From an uncultured Collinsella sp. (GTDB lineage Bacteria > Actinomycetota > Coriobacteriia > Coriobacteriales > Coriobacteriaceae): a stretch of DNA of 44,884 nucleotides. The notes below the pieces were generated by a model. It made no database searches. It was not told where the DNA came from and was given only the letters and a program-made list of their open reading frames with translations. The translations under genes and the position numbers were made by a program. The DNA is taken from positions 1 through 44,884 of the forward strand of contig UQVT01000002.1 in the NCBI GenBank assembly GCA_900544465.1, in the 5' to 3' direction. How positions within the stretch are numbered: position 1 is the first letter of the stretch; each line of letters begins with the position of its first letter. Below, piece after piece: positions 16,545-24,518 of this stretch.

Positions 16545-17501
16545 GTGAACAACTTGCTACGTTTGATTGGAAGGCGTCTCGTGGCGCTGCCGATCATGGC
16601 ATTGGGCGTCACCGTCCTGGTGTTCTTCCTTATGTCGTTCTCCAAGACCGACCCCGCCTACACGGCGTTGGGTGACGGTGCCTCGCCCGAGGCGGTCGCC
16701 GAGTACCATGAGAAGTATGGTCTGGACGACCCCTGGCCCGTGCGCTACGTGCGCTATATGGGCGATTTGATTCATGGCGACATGGGCACCTATGGTGCTG
16801 CTCGTAACTCCGTTGCCAAGCGCATCTCCACGGCCCTGCCCGTTACGATGCAGCTGACCTTCATCGGTCTTGCCATCGGTGCGGTCGTTTCGTTTTTGCT
16901 CGGCGTCATCGCGGCACTGTATCGCGACAAATGGCCGGACCAAGTGATCCGCGTCTTTTCCATCGCCGGCTTGGCAACCCCGTCGTTCTGGCTTGCCGTT
17001 CTGTTGATCCTGCTGTTCTCTTCCTACCTTAAGGTGCTTCCGGCATCGGGTGCTCTGCCTCACTTCACCACGAATCCGGTTGGCTATCTGGGACGTATGA
17101 TCATGCCCGCTATCGCCTTGGCATTTCCGCTGACGGGCCAGATGACTCGTATCGTGCGTACCGCCATGGTCGAGGAGCTCGACAAGGACTATGTCCGTAT
17201 GGCTCGTGGCGCCGGCGTTCCCGAGAAGGTCGTCGTCGGCATCAACGTTCTTCGCAATGCGCTGATCACTCCGGTCACCACCCTCGGTCTTAAGATCGGT
17301 TACCTCATGGGCGGCGCCGTCGTCATCGAGGTTATCTTCAACCTCCCCGGCATGGGCACCGCGATTCTGCAGGGCGTTCAGGGCAACGAGGCGAACCTGG
17401 TTCAGGGCGTCGTCATCGTCGTTGCTCTCGCCTTCATCATCATCAACATCGTGGTTGACATGCTCTACCTGCTCATCAACCCGCGCATCAGGACGGTGTA
17501 G
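16545..17501 (+). CDS. DppB-type ABC permease of the nan module
   Basis: A 318-residue inner-membrane permease with about six hydrophobic segments. It has the typical N-terminal LIGRRLVALPIMALGVTVLVF segment and the cytoplasmic EAA-type loop MARGAGVPEKVVV near residue 220, which contacts the ATPases. The start is GTG at 16545, with AAGGGGAGAG seven bases upstream; an in-frame TTG at 16512 has no ribosome-binding site. It follows the binding-protein gene after an attenuator and is followed three bases later by the permease-ATPase fusion, with which it should form the transmembrane heterodimer. Substrate is inferred from neighbours (sialic acid). Confidence 0.88.
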   Translation: MNNLLRLIGRRLVALPIMALGVTVLVFFLMSFSKTDPAYTALGDGASPEAVAEYHEKYGLDDPWPVRYVRYMGDLIHGDMGTYGAARNSVAKRISTALPVTMQLTFIGLAIGAVVSFLLGVIAALYRDKWPDQVIRVFSIAGLATPSFWLAVLLILLFSSYLKVLPASGALPHFTTNPVGYLGRMIMPAIALAFPLTGQMTRIVRTAMVEELDKDYVRMARGAGVPEKVVVGINVLRNALITPVTTLGLKIGYLMGGAVVIEVIFNLPGMGTAILQGVQGNEANLVQGVVIVVALAFIIINIVVDMLYLLINPRIRTV

Positions 17502-17504
17502 ATT

Positions 17505-19520
17505 ATGGTAAAGATTCGAGAGAAGCAAACCGAGCAGCTCGAGAAGGCTGCCTCCAAGGGGCTCAAGCTCGGTGGCTGGAAGAAGATGACGCTGTCTTCT
17601 AAGATTGCCGTCGTCGTGCTGGTGCTGGTCGCCCTGACTGCGATTCTGGCGCCCCTTCTTGCCCCCTATAGCCCGGTCGAGATCTTTACGGCTCGCCAGG
17701 CTCCCGGCAACGGATTTATCTTCGGTACCGACGATAAGGGTCGCGACATTCTGTCGCGTATGCTCTACGGTGGTCGTTACTCGCTGATTATCGGCTTTGG
17801 CGCCACTGCCATGGCTCTGGTCTGCGGCTCGGTCGTGGGCGCCCTTGCAGCGGTTTCGCGCAAGGCCGTCTCCGAGACGATCATGCGTATCTTGGACATC
17901 ATCATGTCCATCCCGGGCATCGCCCTCGCGGCCGTCTTCGTCTCCATCCTGGGCAACTCCGTGCCGTCGATCATCTTCGCCATTGGCTTTATGTACACTC
18001 CGCAGATTGCCCGTATCGTGCGCGCCAACATCGTGTCCGAGTACGGCGAGGACTATGTTCGTGCGGTCATCGTTTCCGGCGCCAAGGCTCCGTGGATTTT
18101 GATCAAGCATGTTCTGCGTAACTGCATCGCCCCGATCATGGTCTTCACCGTTACCCTGGTCGCCGACGCCATCATCTTCGAGGCCTCGCTGACCTTCATC
18201 GGCGCTGGTATCCAGGAGCCCACCGCTACCTGGGGCAACATCCTCGCCGACGCCCGCGGCGGCGTGCTCGCCGGCCGTTGGTGGCAGGCGCTGTTCCCGG
18301 GCCTGGCCATCATGATCACCTGCCTGGCGCTCAACATCCTCTCCGAGGGCATTACCGACGCCATGGCCGCTGCTCCCTCCGCCGCCCTGGATCCGACCGA
18401 TTCCTCCAAGCGTCGCGAGGCCGACCTGCTGGTCTCCGACCCCGTTCGTGCCTACAAGGAGCAGGCCCAGTCCCTCTCCGCTCGCCTTGGCGCCCTGCGC
18501 GATGTCGAGCTCAAGCGTGACGATCGCCATGTGCCCGACGAGTCTGTCGAACCGATTCTCTCGGTCCGTGACTTCTGCATTCAGTTTGAGCATCACGGTG
18601 ATATCAACGTCGTCGACCATGTCAACTTTGACGTCCGTCCTGGTCAGACCATGGGCCTGGTGGGCGAGTCCGGTTGCGGTAAGTCCATCACCACGCTGGC
18701 CATCATGGGCCTGACCGACGATGACGAGCACCTTTCCGGCGAGGTCCTCTGGGAGGGCCGTGACCTGCTCAAGATGAGCAAGAAGGAGTGGTTCGGCCTG
18801 CGCGGTACCGATATCGCTATGGTCTATCAGGACGCCCTGTCCTCGCTCAACCCCTCCATGCTCATCTCTGCCCAGATGAAGCAGCTCACCAAGCGCGGCG
18901 GAACCCGTAGCGCCGAGGAGCTCCTGGAGCTCGTCGGCCTCGATCCCAAGCGCACGCTCGAGAGCTATCCGCACGAGCTTTCCGGCGGCCAGCGTCAGCG
19001 TGTCCTGATCGCTATGGCCCTTACCCGCGACCCCAAGCTGGTCATCTGCGACGAGCCCACGACCGCTCTGGACGTTACCGTCCAGAAGCAGGTCATCAAG
19101 CTGCTCAACGATCTTCAGGCCAAGCTCGGCTTTGCCATGATCTTCGTCTCGCACGACCTGGCGCTGGTCGCCGAGGTCGCCCATAACATCACGGTTATGT
19201 ACGCCGGTCAGGTTATCGAACAGGCGCCCACCAAGGAGCTGCTCACCAACCCGATTCACGAGTACACCCGCGGTCTTCTGGGCTCCGTTCTGTCCATCGA
19301 GAGCGGTTCGGGCCGTCTGCACCAGGTGCCCGGCGCCGTTCCGAGCCCGCGCGATTTCCCCAAGGGCGATCGCTTCGCGCCCCGCTCGAGCCATCCGCGT
19401 ATTGGCCTGGACACCCGTCCGGTCTTCAAGCGCGTGCCCGGCACCGAGCACTTCTATTCCGAGCTCCCCGACGAGGTGCTCAAGGCAAATGGTTTGACCC
19501 CTCACGCGGAGGTGATGTAG
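17505..19520 (+). CDS. Fused DppC-type permease and DppD-type ATPase (probable sialic acid importer)
   Basis: A 671-residue fusion. Residues 1-~290 form a DppC-like permease: one N-terminal membrane segment, a GTDDKGRDILSRMLYG motif and an EAA loop around SEYGEDYVRAVIVSGAKAP. A charged linker (~290-345) leads to an ABC ATPase with Walker A GESGCGKS at 387-394, signature LSGGQRQR at ~492-499 and CDEPTTALD. The C-terminal tail, where the oligopeptide/dipeptide family usually has three or four conserved cysteines, reads GAVPSPRDFPKGDRFAPRSS and has none. The same permease-ATPase fusion is known from SiaG-type sialic acid importers. It ends directly before the next ATPase gene (start at 19521). 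No frameshift explains the fusion; the reading frame is continuous. Confidence 0.9.
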   Translation: MVKIREKQTEQLEKAASKGLKLGGWKKMTLSSKIAVVVLVLVALTAILAPLLAPYSPVEIFTARQAPGNGFIFGTDDKGRDILSRMLYGGRYSLIIGFGATAMALVCGSVVGALAAVSRKAVSETIMRILDIIMSIPGIALAAVFVSILGNSVPSIIFAIGFMYTPQIARIVRANIVSEYGEDYVRAVIVSGAKAPWILIKHVLRNCIAPIMVFTVTLVADAIIFEASLTFIGAGIQEPTATWGNILADARGGVLAGRWWQALFPGLAIMITCLALNILSEGITDAMAAAPSAALDPTDSSKRREADLLVSDPVRAYKEQAQSLSARLGALRDVELKRDDRHVPDESVEPILSVRDFCIQFEHHGDINVVDHVNFDVRPGQTMGLVGESGCGKSITTLAIMGLTDDDEHLSGEVLWEGRDLLKMSKKEWFGLRGTDIAMVYQDALSSLNPSMLISAQMKQLTKRGGTRSAEELLELVGLDPKRTLESYPHELSGGQRQRVLIAMALTRDPKLVICDEPTTALDVTVQKQVIKLLNDLQAKLGFAMIFVSHDLALVAEVAHNITVMYAGQVIEQAPTKELLTNPIHEYTRGLLGSVLSIESGSGRLHQVPGAVPSPRDFPKGDRFAPRSSHPRIGLDTRPVFKRVPGTEHFYSELPDEVLKANGLTPHAEVM

Positions 19521-20348
19521 ATGAGCGAGACCGCAGTCAACGGCGTCGAGCCGATCATCTTCCTTGATGACGTCCACGTCACCTTTAGGACCCGTACCGG
19601 TTCGATTCTGCACCCCAACCTGGTCCACGCCGTCCAGGGTGTAACGATTAAGCTCATGCCCGGCCAGACGATCGGCATCGTCGGCGAGTCCGGTTGCGGC
19701 AAGTCCACCACCGCCAACGTCATGTGCGGCCTGCAGGCCCCCACGAGCGGCAAGGTCTACTTTAAGGGCAAGGACGTTACCAAGCGTACCGCCGAGGACC
19801 GTCGTCACATGGGTCGCGTCATCTCGGTCGTGTTCCAAAACCCGGCCACGGCGCTCAACCCGCGCATGGTCGTTCGCGAACAACTGCTCGATCCCATGCG
19901 CGTCCACAATCTGGGCACCGAGGCAGAGCAGGAGAAGCGCGTCAAGGAGCTCCTGGAGCTCACCGGTCTGCCCAGCTCCGCCGCCGAGGTTCTTCCCGGC
20001 CAGCTTTCGGGCGGCCAGCGCCAGCGCGTCGCAATTGCCCGTGCCCTGTCGCTGAACCCCGATGCCATCATCGCCGACGAGCCCACCTCGGCTCTGGACG
20101 TTTCGGTCCGCGCGCAGATTCTGAACCTGCTGACCGACCTTAAGAAGGAGCTCGGCCTGGCCATGGTGTTCATCAGCCATGACATTCAGACGGTCCGCTA
20201 TATCTCTGACGACATCATCGTTATGAATGGCGGCAGGATCGTCGAGCAGGGCGAGGCCAAGCAGGTCTTCCAGCACCCCCAGGACCCCTACACCAAGATG
20301 CTGCTCGGCGCTGCGCCGTCGCTGCTGCACCCCAAGCTCGGCGAATAG
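19521..20348 (+). CDS. DppF-type ABC ATPase of the nan module
   Basis: A 275-residue nucleotide-binding protein. Walker A GESGCGKST is at residues 55-63, the Q-loop is FQNPATALNP, the signature LSGGQRQR lies near residue 166, Walker B is ADEPTSALD, and the switch His is in FISHD. It is ~50 residues shorter than usual DppF proteins because the C-terminal oligopeptide/dipeptide domain is missing. The ATG at 19521 directly follows the stop of the fusion gene, implying translational coupling. It should pair with the ATPase half of the fusion to drive import. Confidence 0.9.
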   Translation: MSETAVNGVEPIIFLDDVHVTFRTRTGSILHPNLVHAVQGVTIKLMPGQTIGIVGESGCGKSTTANVMCGLQAPTSGKVYFKGKDVTKRTAEDRRHMGRVISVVFQNPATALNPRMVVREQLLDPMRVHNLGTEAEQEKRVKELLELTGLPSSAAEVLPGQLSGGQRQRVAIARALSLNPDAIIADEPTSALDVSVRAQILNLLTDLKKELGLAMVFISHDIQTVRYISDDIIVMNGGRIVEQGEAKQVFQHPQDPYTKMLLGAAPSLLHPKLGE

Positions 20349-20364
20349 CCTCGCTTTCCCTCCC

Positions 20365-20392
20365 GTGCGCCCGGTTCCCTTGCCGGGCGCAC
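20365..20392 (+). terminator. Strong intercistronic hairpin before the esterase genes
   Basis: GTGCGCCCGG (20365-20374) pairs perfectly with CCGGGCGCAC (20383-20392). No U-tract follows, so it may act as an mRNA-stability or processing element rather than a terminator. Confidence 0.5.
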
Positions 20393-20428
20393 CTCCGTTG
20401 CGATTTCGAAAGGTTGGGTTCACGAGCC

Positions 20429-21406
20429 ATGCCAAGTGCTCAGGAGCTACAACATCAATTTGGTGAATATCGAGGCGCTATGCCCCGTCCATCAGATTTC
20501 GATCTCTTTTGGAAGGATCGCATGGCCGAGGCCGACGCCGTCGGGCTTGACTATGCGATCGAGACGGCATCGGTCGCCGATGCCGCGACCTGCCAGCTTT
20601 TCGACCTCTGGTATACCGGCATGTGTGGCGCGCGCCTGCATGCCAAGTACCTTAAACCAGTCTCGGACGAGCCTGTGCCATTGGTACTTCAGTTCCATGG
20701 GTATCCGGGTGCAAGCCGCAGCTGGTTTGAGCAGGCGTCGTTTGCGGGCATGGGCATGGCACTCATCGCCCTCGACTGCCCCGGCCAAGGAGGTCCCTCC
20801 GAGGACATTGGTGGATTTGAGGGCACAACGGTTGCCGGGCATATCGTCGCCGGTATCGACGGCGACCCGGCCAACCTCTACTATGTCCGCTTGCACCAAG
20901 ATATTCGCATCCTGTGCCGCATCGTTCGCGAGCTCGAGGGCATCGATCTTGCGCGTGTGTTTGTGAACGGCGCGTCGCAGGGCGGCGGTTTGGGCATTGC
21001 GACCTGTGCGCTTAACAGCGAGCTTATCAATCGTGCCGCCATCCTCTATCCCTTCCTGTCAGATTTCCGCCTGGTCTGGGATTTGGATGCCGACGACATT
21101 GCCTACGAGGGCCTGCGCTATTGGTCTCGCTGGTTTGACGAGGACTCGACTCGTATTGACGAAGCCTATGCCAAGCTGGCGTACTTCGATTCCAAGAACT
21201 TTGCCCCTATGGTCAAATGCCCCGTGCTGTTTGGCACTGGCACAGCCGATATCGTCTGTCCGCCAGCGACGCAGTTTGCGGTCTATAACAACCTGACCTG
21301 CGAAAAGCGTCATGAGTTCTTTGAAGGCTTTGGCCACGAGGAGATTCAGGACTTTGACGATCTGATCATTCCGTTTTTCTGTGAGGGAGGGGAGGCTCAT
21401 GTCTAA
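20429..21406 (+). CDS. CE7/acetyl xylan esterase-family alpha/beta hydrolase
   Basis: A 325-residue cytoplasmic esterase of the AXE1/cephalosporin-C deacetylase family; no signal peptide is seen. The catalytic triad is visible: nucleophile Ser183 in GASQGGG, Asp274 in GTADIVCPP and His303 in GFGHEE. The oxyanion region LQFHGYPG and the family motif DCPGQGGPS are intact. CE7 enzymes remove acetyl groups from small sugars. Next to sialic acid genes the likely substrate is O-acetylated sialic acid, which host mucins carry, but acetylated oligosaccharides are possible. I choose the ATG at 20429; the nearest Shine-Dalgarno-like run (AAAGG) is 15 bases away, and an in-frame TTG at 20414 is the alternative. 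It overlaps the next gene by eight bases. Confidence 0.85.
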   Translation: MPSAQELQHQFGEYRGAMPRPSDFDLFWKDRMAEADAVGLDYAIETASVADAATCQLFDLWYTGMCGARLHAKYLKPVSDEPVPLVLQFHGYPGASRSWFEQASFAGMGMALIALDCPGQGGPSEDIGGFEGTTVAGHIVAGIDGDPANLYYVRLHQDIRILCRIVRELEGIDLARVFVNGASQGGGLGIATCALNSELINRAAILYPFLSDFRLVWDLDADDIAYEGLRYWSRWFDEDSTRIDEAYAKLAYFDSKNFAPMVKCPVLFGTGTADIVCPPATQFAVYNNLTCEKRHEFFEGFGHEEIQDFDDLIIPFFCEGGEAHV

Positions 21407-22250
21407 GTGCGAGAGCAATATCGATGAGCTGATAGTCCCCGGGCTCGTGGGAATTCCTGGAACGGTTTCGTCAAGGCTCGCAGACTATCGGGACTGGCAC
21501 GGTGATGTCCAAGCAGATGTTTCTGATTTAGAGACATGCGCTTCGAATCTTGAGATTCAAGGCCTGGCCATTACGGCGATTGACTTTGTTAACCCCTGCG
21601 CCCGTTACTCGGAGGTTTCCTTTGAGCTCGGTGACCATGCGGTCCACGCTCGTTTGATTGAGCCTGTTGGTCGTGCCCGAGTATCTGAGCGCGTGCCGCT
21701 GTGCCTGATGTTCCACGACATCGATCGGCCTGTGCGCGGCTGGCATCACATGACGAGATTTGCCGCCATGGGATATGCCGTGCTTGCGCTGGACGACGGT
21801 GTTGCTGGTACGGACGACCTGCAGCGGGGGATTGCTTCGCTCGCTTTTGTCGAGCGCGTCCGTTGGGGTTGCGCGATGGCGAAGGTTGCACGCAATCTTG
21901 ATGGCATGGACCCCGACCGCATCTTTGCATGGGGCGAGGGCCTTGGCGGCGGTGTTGCGCTGGCGGTTTCCGCTCTGGACGAGCGGGGCCTTGCCTGCAC
22001 GGCGGTTGCCAATCCAATCCCCGGTGGCCTCGAGGCTCTGTCGTCTCGGGTGCGCGGATCGGTGCTCATGGGCACATCGCTTATGGACGCCGTGAGCGAT
22101 CCCAAGGGTCAGTTTGCCGTATTCAACGGTCTTGAGTGTGACCGAAGGCATATCATCTATGCCAAATACGCTCACGAGCGCATCAATGCGTTCGAAAACG
22201 AAGTCGTCGACTTCTTTAACCAAACGTTCTACCCGTGTTCTTTGGCCTAG
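21399..22250 (+). CDS. Degenerate CE7-like alpha/beta hydrolase paralogue lacking the nucleophile serine
   Basis: A 283-residue protein related to the preceding esterase. Matching stretches are FAWGEGLGGG (versus FVNGASQGGG) and QFAVFNGLECDRRH (versus QFAVYNNLTCEKRH). At the nucleophile position the Ser is Gly (Gly181), and the oxyanion motif HGYPG is replaced by HDIDR. Asp230 and His259 of the triad positions remain. The frame is open throughout with a strong ribosome-binding site (GGAGGGGAGG before the ATG at 21399), so this is not a decayed pseudogene. It may be a non-catalytic partner, a sugar-binding regulator or an enzyme using another mechanism. It overlaps the upstream esterase by eight bases, so the two are likely made together. 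Confidence 0.78.
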   Translation: MSKCESNIDELIVPGLVGIPGTVSSRLADYRDWHGDVQADVSDLETCASNLEIQGLAITAIDFVNPCARYSEVSFELGDHAVHARLIEPVGRARVSERVPLCLMFHDIDRPVRGWHHMTRFAAMGYAVLALDDGVAGTDDLQRGIASLAFVERVRWGCAMAKVARNLDGMDPDRIFAWGEGLGGGVALAVSALDERGLACTAVANPIPGGLEALSSRVRGSVLMGTSLMDAVSDPKGQFAVFNGLECDRRHIIYAKYAHERINAFENEVVDFFNQTFYPCSLA

Positions 22251-22318
22251 ACGGCCTGGACACTGCCAACAAGAGCGGGCGGCATAGGGCCGCTCGCCAG
22301 ACAACTAAGGAGATTCTT

Positions 22319-23239
22319 GTGGCAACTCAGAAATTCACCGGCGTTATCCCTCCCGTCGTTGTTCCCGATACCGAAGACCACCAGCTCGATGTTGCCTCCT
22401 TTGAGCGCAGCATCAACCGCATGATCGATGCCGGCGTCGATGGCCTGTTCTTCCTGGGATCCTCGGGCGAGGTCGTCTTCTCCACCGACGAGCGCCGTCG
22501 TCAGATTGTCGCCGAGGCCGTGCGCATCGTCGACCACCGCGTGCCTGTTCTGGTCGGCATCATCGACACCGAGACCGAGCGCATGATCGAGCACGGCAAG
22601 GTCGCTCAGGAGCTGGGTGCCGATGCGCTCGTCGCCACCTGCCCGTTCTATGCCCTGCAGGGCATGACCGAGGTCGAGGAGCACTTCCGCATCCTGCACG
22701 AGGAGCTCGACCTGCCCATCTTTGCCTATGACATTCCCGTCTGCGTCCACACCAAGCTCCCCTGGAAGCTCCTTGCCAAGCTCGGCGCCGAGGGCGTCCT
22801 GGCCGGCGTCAAGGATTCCTCGGGTGATGACATCTCGTTCCGCTACCTCGTTCAGGAGAACGAGAAGAACGGCCACCCGATGAGCATCCTCACCGGTCAC
22901 GAGGTCGTCGTCGACGGTGCTTACCTCGGCGGCGCCGACGGTTCCGTCCCGGGTCTCGCCAACGTTGAGCCCGAGGGCTACGTGCGTCAGTGGAAGGCCG
23001 CTCAGGCCGGCGACTGGGCTACCGTCAAGGCCGAGCAGGATCGCCTCAATGAGATTTCGCACATCTGGGATGTCACCTCGGGCGTCCAGGGCTATGCCGG
23101 TGGCGTCGGCGCCTTCAAGACCGCTATGAACCTCATGGGTATCTTCGACAGCCCGACCATGCCGCGCCCGGTGAAGGCCATGACCGGCGAGAACGTCGAG
23201 GCGATTAAGAAGGTCCTCCAGGACAACGGTCTCCTGTAA
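22319..23239 (+). CDS. nanA: N-acetylneuraminate lyase / DHDPS-superfamily aldolase
   Basis: A 306-residue TIM-barrel aldolase. Key residues are visible: GSSGE at 47-51 (substrate carboxylate loop), Tyr137 in FAYDIP, and the Schiff-base Lys165 in AGVKDSSGD. Tyr137 and Lys165 have the same numbering as in E. coli NanA. Lyases of this type split N-acetylneuraminate into ManNAc and pyruvate. The superfamily also holds dihydrodipicolinate synthases and sugar-acid aldolases; the assignment to NanA rests mainly on the adjacent nanK and nanE. The start is GTG at 22319 with AAGGAG eight bases upstream; an upstream in-frame ATG at 22235 would overlap the previous gene. A very large hairpin follows the stop codon. 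Confidence 0.78.
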   Translation: MATQKFTGVIPPVVVPDTEDHQLDVASFERSINRMIDAGVDGLFFLGSSGEVVFSTDERRRQIVAEAVRIVDHRVPVLVGIIDTETERMIEHGKVAQELGADALVATCPFYALQGMTEVEEHFRILHEELDLPIFAYDIPVCVHTKLPWKLLAKLGAEGVLAGVKDSSGDDISFRYLVQENEKNGHPMSILTGHEVVVDGAYLGGADGSVPGLANVEPEGYVRQWKAAQAGDWATVKAEQDRLNEISHIWDVTSGVQGYAGGVGAFKTAMNLMGIFDSPTMPRPVKAMTGENVEAIKKVLQDNGLL

Positions 23240-23246
23240 AGCTTCC

Positions 23247-23334
23247 CCAGGCACCCGATCTTGGGGCTCAAGCGGTCGGGCGTGACCCATTAGGTCAACG
23301 CCCGACCGCTTTCACCCCAACCTCGGGCACCTGG
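23247..23334 (+). repeat. Large near-perfect hairpin between nanA and nanK
   Basis: Four nested arms pair around a five-base loop (CATTA): CCAGG/CCTGG, CCCGA/TCGGG, TTGGGG/CCCCAA and a 14-pair arm starting AAGCGGTCGG, closed by GACC/GGTC. About 34 base pairs form over 88 bases, with only small internal loops. No U-tract follows directly. It could be a terminator, an mRNA-stability element or a palindromic repeat. Confidence 0.7.
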
Positions 23335-23412
23335 AAAACCTTTACCGCGCTGTGACGGCTAGCCTGACGGCGCATTTCCTGTAGTTGTTTTTTATCTCCG
23401 AAGGAGAGCGAC

Positions 23413-24378
23413 ATGGAGAACAAGTACGTCTGCTCTGTCGATATCGGCGGAACTAAGATCGCGACCGCCATTATGGAGTACCCGGCTGACGGCAGCGTGC
23501 CCCATCCCGTTTTTGAGGCCGAGGTTCCTACCGAGGCCCAGGAGGGCGGCGAGGCCGTCTTCCAGCGTATCGAGGCGTCCATCAAGGCCGCTCTTGAGGC
23601 GAATCCCGATGTCGAGGTCCTCGGTGTCGGTATCGGTGCCGCAGGCGTCGTCGATCCCAAGACGGGCGCTATCGCGTATGCCAACGAGATCATGCCCGGC
23701 TGGTCCGGCGTTCAGTTGGGGCCGCGTCTGCGCGAGGACCTCGGTCTTCCCGTTGCCGTTGTGGGCGACGTGCAGGCTCATGCTCTGGGCGAGGCCCACT
23801 GGGGCGTCGGCAAGGGCAAGTTCTCCGTCTTGTGTTTGGGCATCGGCACGGGCATCGGCGGCGCATATGTCGAGAACGGCCGCGTGATGCAGGGCTTCCA
23901 TGGTGCTGCCGGCCATATGGGCCACATCGAGTGCTCGGCTGCCGCCGGCATTCCTTGCGCCTGCGGGCGTTCCGGCCATCTAGAGTCGGTTGCTTCGGGC
24001 ACTTCCATTGGTCGTATGTACGATGAGCGCTTTGGTCGCGTCGACCCCAGCCGTCCTTCGGTCGGTCGCGATGTGAACGACCTGTGCCGTGCGGGCGACG
24101 CAAAGGCGACCGAGGTCATCCATGACGCCGGCTTTGCGCTGGGTGCCAGCTTGGGCTCGCTCGCTAACATCCTGGACCCTGAGGTCATCGTGCTCTCGGG
24201 CGGCGTGATTCACCAAGGTCCCGATTGGCGTTCACAGACGTGGAAGGATTCGGTGCACGAGGGCTATGCCAGCCAGGCGCTCGATCCGCTTCAGGACACG
24301 CCGATCCTCATCGGTTCTCTGGAGGGCGATGCTCCGCTCATCGGTGCCGCCGAACACCTTCTTGCATCTTTGAAGTAA
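23413..24378 (+). CDS. nanK: ROK-family sugar kinase, probable N-acetylmannosamine kinase
   Basis: A 321-residue cytoplasmic kinase. The ATP-binding DIGGTK is at residues 10-15, the catalytic Asp is in VVGDVQAHALGE, and GIGTGIGGAYV is the second phosphate loop. The ROK zinc motif GHMGHIECS...CACGRSGH is intact. There is no N-terminal helix-turn-helix, so it is a kinase and not a ROK repressor. Between nanA and nanE the expected reaction is ManNAc plus ATP to ManNAc-6-P. A glucokinase role would be the alternative, since ROK kinases are promiscuous. The ATG at 23413 has GAAGGAGAG upstream. Large hairpins flank the gene on both sides (23247-23334 and 24396-24500). Confidence 0.85.
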   Translation: MENKYVCSVDIGGTKIATAIMEYPADGSVPHPVFEAEVPTEAQEGGEAVFQRIEASIKAALEANPDVEVLGVGIGAAGVVDPKTGAIAYANEIMPGWSGVQLGPRLREDLGLPVAVVGDVQAHALGEAHWGVGKGKFSVLCLGIGTGIGGAYVENGRVMQGFHGAAGHMGHIECSAAAGIPCACGRSGHLESVASGTSIGRMYDERFGRVDPSRPSVGRDVNDLCRAGDAKATEVIHDAGFALGASLGSLANILDPEVIVLSGGVIHQGPDWRSQTWKDSVHEGYASQALDPLQDTPILIGSLEGDAPLIGAAEHLLASLK

Positions 24379-24395
24379 ACATAACTACCAAGTGC

Positions 24396-24500
24396 GCCTT
24401 CTGAGGTGCCGCGGATTGACGTGAAAGAGGAGCGAAGCGTACTTCGGTACGTGAGCGACGGTTTGAACGTCAAGGTGCGGTGTCTCAGAAGGCTGTTTTT
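24396..24500 (+). ncRNA. 105-base structured intergenic element with UUCG loop and U-tract, before nanE
   Basis: GCCTTCTGAG (24396-24405) pairs perfectly with CTCAGAAGGC (24484-24493), followed by TGTTTTT. Inside are CCGC/GCGG (409-412 / 477-480), TTGACGT (24416-24422) / ACGTCAA (24467-24473), and CGTAC-TTCG-GTACG (24438-24451), a C(UUCG)G tetraloop hairpin. Purine-rich internal loops (GAGCGAAG and GTGAGCGA) flank the apical stem. It ends 18 bases before the nanE start, overlapping the leader. It is terminator-like but far more elaborate than needed. Confidence 0.6.
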
Positions 24501-24518
24501 AGAAAGGTTGAGTCGAAC

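Noticed and set aside
16557..20435. A very long open frame antisense to the transporter genes (over 1,200 codons)
   Set aside because: The plus-strand genes have clear ABC motifs and strong codon bias, which by itself keeps the opposite strand free of stops. The antisense translation has no recognisable domain and no ribosome-binding site.
21399..22250. Pseudogene call for the second esterase-like gene
   Set aside because: The frame is continuous, with a strong ribosome-binding site and an overlapping start. Only the catalytic residues differ, so a maintained non-catalytic protein is more likely than decay.
23413..24378. ROK protein as the transcriptional repressor of the nan operon
   Set aside because: The protein begins directly with the kinase fold (DIGGTK at residue 10) and has no helix-turn-helix domain.
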